Positions 32,198-41,778 of a stretch of DNA of 64,000 nt are shown here, one piece after another; positions within the stretch are counted from its first letter, which is position 1; the number at the start of each line of letters is the position of its first letter. Origin of the DNA: Quercus robur (Eukaryota > Streptophyta > Magnoliopsida > Fagales > Fagaceae); the NCBI RefSeq assembly GCF_932294415.1, contig NC_065539.1, forward strand, positions 54,488,501 through 54,552,500. Reading direction: 5' to 3'. Below the pieces are notes generated by a model that was not told the DNA's origin, ran no database searches, and saw only the letters and a list, made by a program, of their open reading frames with translations. The position numbers and the translations under genes were made by a program.

Positions 32198-32408
32198 TTG
32201 TTTTTGTTTTGTTTTTTTGTGGTGTCAGAACTCGGAAAGTAATGAGTATTTCGTGTGTGGCTTATTTCTTGTCCACCATTTCTAAGTTCTAACTACTTCT
32301 GTTGTTTTTGTTTTGTTTTTTTGTGGTGTCAGAACTCGGAAAGTAATGAGTATTTCGTGTGTGGCTTATTTCTTGTCCACCATTTCTAAGTTCTAACTAC
32401 TTCTGTTG
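32198..32408. repeat. Perfect 104-bp tandem duplication
   Basis: Positions 32198-32304 and 32302-32408 are identical (TTTTTGTGGTGTCAGAACTC ... AACTACTTCTGTTG), period 104 bp, with no mismatch seen. The lack of divergence implies a recent event, or an assembly effect. Confidence 0.9.
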
Positions 32409-32497
32409 GAACTCCATCCAAACCAAAAAAAAAAAAAACTACAGGTGGGGACTATGGTTGAATGAACCAAATTGGTGGGAATTTGGTTGGAAGTTTA

Positions 32498-32603
32498 TGT
32501 TGAAGTGGGCCCGTGTGTGGCTTGAATTGCCACAAGCCCAAGTCAAGTCTAAGTCACCTTATTGACCAAATCCTATTTGTAATAGGAAACCTCTTCTGCC
32601 GAC

Positions 32604-32638
<35 letters not shown>

Positions 32639-32972
32639 ATTAAGTGCAGCCGTGTGATTTGAGAGAAATTCCAATTAACTTAGTGAGCAGCCGCATGAGA
32701 GAAAAATAGAGAAAAGAGAGGCAGCCACTTCTATTCTTATTTTTTTTGTAAGAGAGTGCTAGGGTGTAATTGGGAATTGGGTTTCTTGAGAGTGTTCTTG
32801 TGCACTATTGTATTTTCCCTGATAATAGTAAAATCCCTGCAACTCCATGGACGTAGGCAAATTGCCGAACCACGTAAATTTTGTCTTATGCGTGTGATTA
32901 TTTTCTTTGCCGTGTGTTTTCTCTATTTGTTTTGTTTCTCACAAGTTGGGAATTTTGGTTAAATTCCCTACA
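32498..32972 (+). repeat. 5' LTR of copia element
   Basis: 475 bp, TGTTGAAGTGGGCCC...AATTCCCTACA. Contains a (TA)n run at about 32609-32634. The first 222 bp recur at 37060-37281. Confidence 0.92.
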
Positions 32973-32974
32973 AC

Positions 32975-32986
32975 TAGTATCAGAAC
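32975..32986 (+). promoter_or_regulatory. Primer binding site of copia element
   Basis: TAGTATCAGAAC lies two bases after the LTR end. It is two changes from TGGTATCAGAGC, the complement of the initiator Met tRNA 3' end used by most plant copia elements. Confidence 0.75.
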
Positions 32987-33011
32987 CTAGGGTTAGGTTT
33001 GAGTGGGAGCA

Positions 33012-36000
33012 ATGGCAGAGGAAGCAGGAAAGGCGTCTGGAATAGAAAAGTTCGATGGCACAGACTTTGGATTTTGGAGGATGCAAATCGAGGATTACCT
33101 TTATGGGAGGAAGTTGCATCTACCGCTTCTAGGGGAAAAACCTGAGGCTATGAAGGCTGAGGAATGGGCTCTTCTTGACAGACAGGTTTTGGGAGTTATT
33201 AGGTTAACTCTGCCTAAGTCTGTTGCACACAATGTTATAAAGGAGAAGACCACAGCAGATCTGATGAAGGCTTTGTCTGGTATGTATGAAAAGCCATCAG
33301 CAAACAATAAGGTGCACTTGATGAAGAAACTATTCAATTTGAAGATGGCAGAGAATGCATCAGTAGCACAACATCTGAATGAATTTAACACTATCACAAA
33401 TCAATTGTCGTCTGTAGAAATTGATTTTGATGATGAGATCCGTGCACTGATCGTTTTGGCTTCTTTGCCAAACAGTTGGGAGGCAATGAGGATGGCAGTA
33501 AGCAATTCTACAGGAAAAGAAAAGCTCAAGTACAATGATATACGAGATTTAATTCTGGTTGAGGAGATTCGCCGAAGAGATGCAGGCGAAACCTCAGGAT
33601 CTGGTTTTGCCCTAAACCTTGAGACAAGAGGTAGAGGTAATGACAGAAATTCAAACCGGGGCAGATCAAAATCCAAAAATTCTAATCAGAACAGAAGTAA
33701 ATCTAGATCAGGCCAACAAGTACAATGTTGGAACTGTGGGAAAATAGGTCACTTTAGGAATCAATGCAAAAGTCCTAAGAAGAAGAATTGATATGATTCT
33801 GCTAATACTGTAACAGAAGAGGTACAGGATGCATTACTTCTTGCAGTAGACAGTCCACTTGATGATTGGGTTTTGGATTCAAGAGTTTCGTTTCATACCA
33901 CTCCACACCGAGAAATCATACAGAATTATGTTGCAGGTGATTTTGGTAAGGTGTATTTGGCTAATGGTTCAGCCTTGGATGTTGTTGGTATGGGAGACGT
34001 CCAGATATTGTTGCCCAATGGATCTGTTTGGATAATGGAAAAGGTTCGACATATTCCTGACCTAAGGAGGAATCTAATTTCTGTTGGACAACTTGATGAT
34101 GAAGGACATGCAATACTATTTGTTGGTGGTACTTGGAAGGTTACAAAGGGAGTTAGGGTATTGGCTCGTGGAAAGAAGACTGGTACTCTGTACATGACCT
34201 CAAGTCCAAGAGACACAATTGCAGTTGCTGATGCAAGTATTGATACAAGCCTATGGCACCGCAGACTTGGTCATATGAGTGAGAAAGGGATGAAGATGCT
34301 GCTGTCAAAAGGAAAACTACCAGAATTGAAGTCCATTGATTTTGACATGTGTGAAAGTTGCATCTTAGGAAAGCAGAAAAAAGTGAGCTTCTTGAAAACT
34401 GGCAGGACATCGAAGGCTGAAAAATTGGAGTTAGTACACACTGATTTGTGGGGGCCTTCTTCGGTTGCATCCCTTGGAGGTTCTAGGTACTACATTACTT
34501 TCATTGATAACTCAAGCAGAAAGGTATGAGTTTATTTTCTGAAAAATAAATCTGATGTATTTGAAACTTTTAAGAAATGGAAGGCCATGGTTGAGACAGA
34601 AACAGGTTTGAAAGTAAAATGTTTGAGGTTAGATAATGGAGGAGAGTACATAAATGGAAGGTTCAGTAAGTATTGTGATGCACAGGGAATTAGGATGGAG
34701 AAGACCATTCTTGGGACACCACAGTAGAATGGTGTGGCTGAGCGCATGAACAGAACTCTTAATGAGCATGCTAAGAGTATGAGGTTGCATGCTGGACTAC
34801 CAAAAACTTTCTGGGCTGATGCTGTTAGCACTGCAGCTTACCTGATAAACCGAGGACCTTCAATTCCCATGGATTTCAGACTTCCTAAGGAGGTTTGGAG
34901 CGGTAAAGAGGTAAAGTTTTCACACTTAAAAGTTTTTGGTTGTGTTTCTTATGTTCATATTGATTCTGATACTCGTAGTAAACTTGATGCAAAGTCTAAA
35001 ATATGTTTTTTCATTGGCTATGGTGATGAGAAATTTGGCTATAGGTTTTGGGATGAACAAAATAGGAAAATCATCAGAAGTAGAAATGTGATATTTAATG
35101 AACATGTTATGTATAAGGACAAGTCAACTGTAGTGTCAGATGTTACAGAGATAGATCAGAAAAAATCTGAGTTTGTCAACTTAGATGAATTGACTGAAGG
35201 TACTGTCCAGAAAAGGGGTGAAGAAGATAAGGAGAATGTAAATTCACAGGTAGATCTGAGTACACCTGTAGCTGAAGTCCGCAGATCTTCCAAAAACATT
35301 AGACCTCCACAGCGTTATTCACCCACTCTAAATTATCTCCTGTTGACTAATGGTGGTGAGCCAGAGTGTTATGATGAAGCCTTGCAAGATGAGAATTCAA
35401 GCAAGTGGGAGTTAGCCATGAAGGATGAGATGGATTCCTTGTTGGGGAATCAGACATGGGAACTGACTGAATTGCCAGTAGGAAAGAAGGCTTTGCACAA
35501 CAAGTGGGTATACAAAATAAAGAATGAGCATGATGGTAGCAAACGTTACAAGGCCAGATTAGTTGTTAAAGGGTTCCAGCAGAAGGAAGGCATTGACTAC
35601 ACAGAGATATTTTCTCCAGTTGTGAAGATGTCAACAATCAGACTGGTACTAGGAATGGTGGTTGCAGAAAACTTACATCTTGAGCAGTTAGATGTGAAGA
35701 CAGCATTCCTTCATGGTGACTTGGAGGAAGACCTTTACATGATTCAGCCAGAAGGGTTCATTCCTCAAGGACAAGAGAATTTAGTCTGCAAACTGAGAAA
35801 GAGCTTATATGGCCTAAAACAAGCTCCTAGATAGTGGTACAAAAAATTTGACAGTTTTATGCATAGAATTGGGTTCAAGAGATGTGAAACTGATCACTGT
35901 TGCTATGTTAAGTCTTTTGACAATTCTTACATCATATTACTGTTGTATGTGGATGATATGCTTATTGCAGGGTCTAGCATTGAGGAGATTAATAATCTGA

Positions 36001-36911
36001 AGAAGCAATTGTCCAAACAGTTTACAATGAAGGATTTGGGAGCTGCAAAGCAAATCCTTAGTATGAGAATCATTAGAGACAAGGCTAATGGTACATTGAA
36101 GCTTTCACAGTTAGAGTATGTGAAGAAAGTTCTCAGCAGGTTCAACATGAATGAAGCTAAACCAATGAGCACATCCTTGGGTAGTCATTTCAAACTAAGC
36201 AAAGAACAGTCACCAAAGACAGAAGAAGAAAGGGACCACATGAGCAAGGTGCCCTATGCCTCAGCTATTGGCAGCTTAATGTATGCTATGGTGTGTACAA
36301 GGCCAGACGTTGCACATGCAATGGGAGTTGTGAGCAGATTCATGAGTAGGCCTGGAAAGCAGCATTGGGAGGCAGTCAAGTGGATTCTGAAATATCTGAA
36401 GGGTTCATCAGATACATGTCTTTGCTTCACAGGTGCAAGTTTGAAACTCAGGGTTATGTAGATGCTGATTTTGTTGGTAATATTGATAGTAGAAAGAGTA
36501 CTACTGGGTTTGTTTTTACTCTGAGTGGTACAGCTATATCATGAGCTTCAAATTTGCAAAAGATTGTCACTTTGTCTACTACAGAAGCTGAGTATGTTGC
36601 AGCAACTGAAGCTGGAAAGGAGATGATTTGGCTACATGGTTTCTTAGATGAATTGGGTAAGAAGCAAGAGATGGGCATTTATTCTACACAGTGACAGTCA
36701 GAGTGCAATCTTTCTTGCCAAAAATTCGGCTTTTCATTCAAAGTCGAAGCACATACAAACAAAATACCACTTTATTCGTTATCTTGTTGAAGATAAGCTG
36801 GTAATACTTGAGAAGATTTGTGGATCTAAGAACCCGACAGACATGTTGATTAAGGGTGTCACTATTGAGAAGTTGAAGCTGTGCGCAGCTTCAATTGGTC
36901 TTCTAGCTTGA
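33012..36911 (+). pseudogene. gag-pol: copia gag-pol polyprotein with a few stops
   Basis: About 1300 codons. Gag from ATG 33012 (EKFDGTDFGFWRMQIEDYL) ends in a zinc knuckle CWNCGKIGHFRNQC at about 33726. Protease reads DDWVLDSRVSFHTT, where DSGAS is expected, so Gly is now Arg. Integrase has LWHRRLGHMSEKGM...CESC, HTDLWGP, RLDNGGEYI and NGVAERMNRTL. RT has KARLVVKGFQQKEGIDY, QLDVKTAFLHGDLEEDLYM, LYVDDMLIAG. RNase H has GYVDADFVG, LSTTEAEYVAATEA, KHIQTKYHFIRY. In-frame stops are TGA 33789, TGA 34527, TAG 34725, TAG 35832, TGA 36542. Two compensating frameshifts lie near 36448 and 36680. Otherwise full length; the element cannot make its own protein but could have moved recently. Confidence 0.93.
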
Positions 36912-37059
36912 GGACAGGAGGATGAGTTGCAGGGATGAGGGATTGTGTTATGGAGGATTGTGGTTGATGTTTGCAGCTTGTGAGCCCTTAAGGGCTAAGG
37001 TGGAGCTGATGGAGGAGTTTGCTAGTATAGCTTGATCAATTCAGGCCAAGGTGGAGATT

Positions 37060-37281
37060 TGTTGAAGTGGGCCCGTGTGTGGCTTGAATTGCCACAAGCC
37101 CAAATCAAGTCTAAGTCACCTTATTGACCAAATCCTATTTGTAATAGGAAACCTCTTCTGCCGACTTTAATATATATATATATATATATTTATTTATTTA
37201 TATATATTGTATTAAGTGCAGCCGTGTGATTTGAGAGAAATTCCAATTAACCTAGTGAGCAGCCGCATGAGAGAAAAATAC
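37060..37281 (+). repeat. Truncated 3' LTR of copia element
   Basis: Matches the first 222 bp of the 5' LTR up to GAGAGAAAAATA, then diverges completely. The missing half (about 250 bp) includes the polyadenylation region. Confidence 0.9.
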
Positions 37282-37447
37282 ACACAAAGAAGTCAGCAAG
37301 GATGAAAGGATGACTATGAGGATTTGTAGAAGTTGCTGCAGAGAGAGGATGAAACTAGAAGAGTTACGATGAGGATTTGTAGAAGTTGCTGCAGAGAAAG
37401 GATGAAATGCAACACTGATTTTGTGAGCAACTAAGAAGTCAGCAAGG
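37282..37447. repeat. Duplicated filler sequence between two copia elements
   Basis: A 53-bp unit (ATGAGGATTTGTAGAAGTTG...) occurs at 37316 and 37369, and AAGAAGTCAGCAAGG flanks the block at 37288 and about 37433. It separates the truncated LTR from the inverted copia fragment. It belongs to neither as far as I can see. Confidence 0.75.
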
Positions 37448-39060
37448 GAAGAACCAGGAGTATGCTGAAGGCTTTCTTACTACAATAGGTACAATCCATC
37501 AATTGCCTTTCCCACCCCAATCGTTTTCCAAGATAAAAGGTCCTAGACAAAAAAATAAGCAGAAAGGAAAACAAGGCAGTATGGTTGAGATTGAGTAATT
37601 GTACTAACAGATAAAAGGTTAAAGGTGAAAGATGGGACACAAATGACATTTTTGAGAGTGAGAGAGGAAGATAGAACAACAATTTTAATGTAAGTCACTT
37701 GTGCTGATTCCCCATTAGGCAATTGAACCAAAGATTGCATAGTAGCAGTAATTGTGGTTAACAAGTCAATAGAACAAACAAAATGGTCAGTAGCATCAAT
37801 GTCTAACACCCAAGTATGCCTACCATAAGCCCTTCTATTGACTACTTGTGTAGAAAAAACACTGTGAGAGAAATCAATACCTACCATTGTAGTGTTGGAA
37901 GAGGATGCCACATTGGCCATTGGAACTTCCTTTGTTTGAGATGTTGCTACAATGGATGAGTTTGAAGCATCAATCAAAGCTAGCAGTTGCTGATATTGAT
38001 TAGGAGTGAAAGCAGGATGATTGTGCAATAGAGAAGCAAAAGGCAATGACTCTGAAATTTGACCTGAGGACACTTGATGTGCCATTGAGGGTTTGTTCTT
38101 GAACTTAAACCCTGGTGGAAACCTATGCAACTTATAGCACTTGTCAAAAGTATGGCCCAATTTTTCACAATGTGTACACAATGGCCTATCCTTCCCTTTA
38201 TTATTCTGATTGCTTGTTGACTTCAGAAGAGAAGTTTTGAACTTTGGTTGCAAGCACAGTAGACTCAACATGAGTACTAGCACCATTGGTCATGGTCCTT
38301 TGCTCTTCTTCTTGAATTAACAAGGCATACACCTTATTAAGTGAGGGAAGGGGATCCGTTAACAACACTTGAGTTCTTACTTGGGAAAAAGAATTATTTA
38401 CACCCATCAAGAACTTCATTACTAACTCTCTAACTTGCAATTCAGTCAATCTCTATTTAACATTGCAAACACACTTGCCACAAGTACAATAAGGGAAAAA
38501 AGACTATAACTCTGCAATTGATCCTATAACACTTTAAGCTGAGTAAAGAAATCAATAATGAAAACTTTACCTTGATGCAATTCTGCTATCTGCTTTTGCA
38601 AATTGAAGATTCTAGGGCCATTCTTCTTAGAAAATCTATCTCTCAAGTTTGTCCAGATCTCCAAGGCCGTGTCTTCATACACAATGCTAGCCTGAATCTT
38701 GGGAGACACTGAGTTTGTCAACCATGTCCCAACCATTTTATCACAACTAATCCAAGCTTGAATGGCTGAAGGAGTTGACACTAATGGAGATGAAAGAGTT
38801 AAGGTTCCATCAATGAAACCCAATTTGTTCTTTGTAAGCAAAGCGTTTCTCACAAATCAAGCCCAAGTTGGGTAATTCTCATTCCTTGTTAATGGTTGAG
38901 TCACAAGAACAATGCTGGTGCTTTCTCCATGATGAAGAAACAAAGGATCATCCATTGGAGATTCTTATGTTGAAGTGGTAGTCTCAGCAGTAGTTGCAGG
39001 AAGAGATGAGTCAGTAGAAGCCACTGTTGAAAAAGGAAAATTCTTTGAATGAAGAAAGGA
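37440..39060 (-). pseudogene. gag: Second copia element, gag-protease fragment
   Basis: Minus-strand remains of another copia lineage. From the 5' side: GESTSIVLVTQPLTRNENYP, a gag domain (AWISCDKMVGTWLTNSVS, WTNLRDRFSKKNGPRIF, LQKQIAELHQG), zinc knuckle CTHCEKLGHTFDKC (about 38190-38150), and a protease strand WVLDIDATDHFVCS where DSGATDHF is expected. After about 37560 a short GAG-pre-integrase piece (WKTIGVGKAIDGLY) is left. Integrase, RT and RNase H are absent. Stops near 38845, 38525 and 38455 and several frame changes break it. It is unlike the neighbouring Tork-type element in sequence. Confidence 0.85.
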
Positions 39061-39181
39061 AAAATTTCAAGAAACGAAGTGTAACTGAAAGAAAAACTTC
39101 AAGAAATGAAGTGAAATTGAAGAAAATGTTGAATTGGAAGAACCCTAGATCGAATGAAATTGGGGAAAATCTAGAGCTTCA

Positions 39182-39511
39182 GCTCTGATACCATATCAAG
39201 GAATGGATGAAAAATGATCTCAATTGAATTAATTAGAAAGAATGAGTATAGAAGTTTTATATACAGTGACTGAATCAAGCTAACCACCTAATTGTAAAAA
39301 CAGAAGGGAAAAACTAACTACACATGTGTCCTTACAGTAATAACTAACTTTCTCACGTGTTATTACTTAAAAAAATTAATTCATCTACTAAACTACAAGT
39401 TGCATGTACAAAGAAATTCACTACAAGCTACTGTCGTTTTTTTGCTCTGTTTTGTTCTAACCATAGAGCTTGCTACTCTTATTGCTTATTGCTATGCTCA
39501 TTGCTATCTTA
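39182..39511 (-). mobile_element. 5' end of second copia: primer site and probable LTR
   Basis: The minus strand has a perfect initiator-Met primer site TGGTATCAGAGC at 39193-39182. The DNA beyond it to about 39511, where the minus strand begins TGTAAGATAGC, is the likely LTR, with a TATATAAAAC box near 39258. The LTR's end next to the primer site does not show a clear CA, so boundaries are approximate. Confidence 0.6.
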
Positions 39512-40691
39512 CATTTATTTTTCCCTAGTATGATATTAAAACTAATCTGCTAATCATGTAGACATTAAGTAGTTAAGAGAATCCAAGAGTCAAGATCAAT
39601 TGAGAAATGGTTTTGAAGAATTTAACAAGTTAAAGATATGTGAAAATAGAAAAGGAAAGAGAGAATTTCATTCAAGAAAAAAATATAAAAGGCAAGAGAG
39701 AATTTTGTTCAAGACAAAATTGGAAAAAAAAAAAAAATCCTAAAATGGAAACATTTTGGCCATATCTTTTCATAAGTTTATTCTTAGATTTTCTTGTTGT
39801 TAGAATAGGGTTTTATAATCCCTCTAGTGAAACACAATAATTTTGTTAGATTTTACTTTTGTCACAACAATGCCTTTAGTGTATGTGATGTTTTTGATAT
39901 TTTCTAATGAAGTTATTCTTTTCTAAACTAAATCAATGGATCAATTGATGAATAGAATCAACTAGAGAAAGTTTTACTAATAAAACTTATTTTTAAATCT
40001 TCTAATCAGATAATTAATTTATGCGTTTACTTACCTGATTGTGTACTAAAATTGAATTGGTAGAAGATGCTTAACGATACTGGTGAATAAACCTAGACGC
40101 CCTAGTAATTTTAATTATTGAATTTTACCAAACTCTTTTTTTGCTAGTTTCAACCATATTCTTCTATATATTATTGGTCATTTTCTCTATGGAACAATAA
40201 CCTTAGCTACACAACAATTTCTATCTTAAAATTGGATGACATCAAAACACATATTGAGTAAAATTTTTATTAAATTAGTTTATTTAACTAACTAACTTTG
40301 CTTGGTGAAAAAGCTTGAGCTCGTTTTGAAATTTAAAAACCAAGCTTGGGTATAAAATTTTGCTTGGTGAGCTCAAGTTTGATATTAAGTAGACCAATCA
40401 ACTTAAACCCTTTAATGAGTAGTGGTTCCTTCACAACAAATGTCTCCAGCAAACCTTGGCTTACTTAGTTGGGATTTAGTAACATCCAATAAAAATATAT
40501 TGAGTGACATTGTAGTCTAAGGCTACAATTACTTTTGCAGTGGAAATTTGTCCTTGATAATATTTCTCAAATCTCAAATCGCAACAATGATATTTCTCCA
40601 AATGTATTACCAAGATATGAACGGTTACAAATTAGGATCTACTTAAAAGTAGACAAAACAATAATTCCTACTTCTACAATTAATGTATGAG

Positions 40692-41390
40692 TGGCGGTTT
40701 CAGGATTTTTTTCTAGAGGGATTAGTAAGAAGATATGTCTTAGGTTAGTAAGAAGATATATCTTGGGTAAGAAATGAATTTTACAGTCTACATGGTTTCC
40801 TTATTACAAATTTGTCTACTATATCTACGCGCAATAGAATAAAAAATAAATTATAAGTTCATTTGACATATTTTTTCTTAATACAATGAATATATTAATT
40901 ATTGTTATTAAATGAATTTTAATTATTACTACTTAAAATACTTTTATCTATTAGTTTAGGACAATTATACTCTATATTGTATTATCAATGTAAGATTTAT
41001 ATTGTAGACAATTATAACGTACACATTTGTCTAGAATCAATGTAAGATTTACATTGTAGATAATTATACAGTGTACACATTTGTTTAGAAATGATGTAAA
41101 TCTTACATTGATAGTATAATGTAAACTATGAATTTTCTATTAGTTTATTTCAAATTTGTTAAGATCTAAATGAGATTTTTTGGAAATTTAAGATGAAAAG
41201 AAATTTACTTTTGTTGTTGAGTTTTCTATTTAGATTTTAGATAAAATTAATTTGTTGTTGGGCTTTTTTGTGTTTAAAAGGACCAAAATATTGTTAAGAG
41301 GATCATATTTAAAATTATTTCAAGTGGGTTTAAAAAAATTTCAGAGTTAAAGTGTTTAAATTTTTATTTTAGGTGAGTCAAATAAAAAAA

Positions 41391-41427
<37 letters not shown>

Positions 41428-41476
41428 CACCTCAGGGGGTTAAACCCCCTGAATTGTACATATGGCGCCGCCACCC
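40692..41476. mobile_element. Possible nonautonomous hAT-like element A
   Basis: Starts AGTGGCGGTTTCAGGATTTT and ends GGCGCCGCCACCC, short inverted GTGGCGG ends. Just inside the right end is CTCAGGGGGTTAAACCCCCTG, a design shared with 61494-62793. No target duplication could be fixed. Interior is AT-rich and noncoding. Confidence 0.4.
40982..41112. repeat. Direct and inverted copies of an ATCAATGTAAGATTTA motif
   Basis: Two direct copies, 52 bp apart (from about 40984 and 41036), are followed by an inverted copy at about 41093-41112 (TGTAAATCTTACATTGAT). The second copy and the inverted copy can form an 18-bp stem. Confidence 0.75.
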
Positions 41477-41733
41477 TTGCCTCCATATTTGTATGGCAGT
41501 ACGGATGAGGAAAATATTTTAAGGAGTTCCCTTTTTTTTAAAATAAAAATAAAAATTATGAAGAGTTCCCTTATTTTATACTACTATATGGGAATTAGAA
41601 ATGTAGGCAATTAATTAACACATAAAAACTATAAGAAACATTCAATTAGGCAACAGATTTCAATTGTTTATACGGCATTCAGAAATAAATTTAATACACA
41701 CAAATTCCCTCCTTCCCTCCACCCCCACCACCA

Positions 41734-41754
41734 CCCCCCCCCCCCCCCCCCCCC
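41734..41754 (-). repeat. 21-base G tract in KCS 3' UTR
   Basis: An unbroken run of 21 C on the plus strand, preceded by CACCCCCACCACCA. It begins 24 bases after the KCS stop codon, so the mRNA would carry G21 followed by more G groups. Confidence 0.85.
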
Positions 41755-41778
41755 AACGAAGAAACTTAATTTAAACTT

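Larger units (their letters stand above)
32498..37281 (+). mobile_element. Ty1/copia (Tork/Tnt1-like) retrotransposon, 3' LTR truncated
   Basis: Complete 5' LTR (32498-32972), initiator-Met-type primer site, one long gag-pol frame, polypurine tract (AAGGTGGAGATTT at 37048-37059) and the first 222 bp of the 3' LTR. The aligned LTR portions differ at only two or three bases plus the TA-repeat length, so insertion is recent. The gene order gag, protease, integrase, RT, RNase H defines copia; sequence style is that of the Tnt1/Tork lineage. The 3' LTR stops abruptly at about 37281, where unrelated sequence and an inverted copia fragment begin. Confidence 0.94.
39512..41730. other. Intergenic DNA with degraded repeats
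   Basis: No gene. It contains short AAGCTTGAGCTC-type repeats (40300-40400), a hAT-like candidate (40692-41476), a cluster of direct and inverted repeats (40982-41112), and a (TA)n run near 41396-41420. Confidence 0.55.

Noticed and set aside
40985..41112. Possible CRISPR-like repeat array
   Set aside because: Only two direct copies and one inverted copy in plant DNA; no spacers of constant size and no cas genes.
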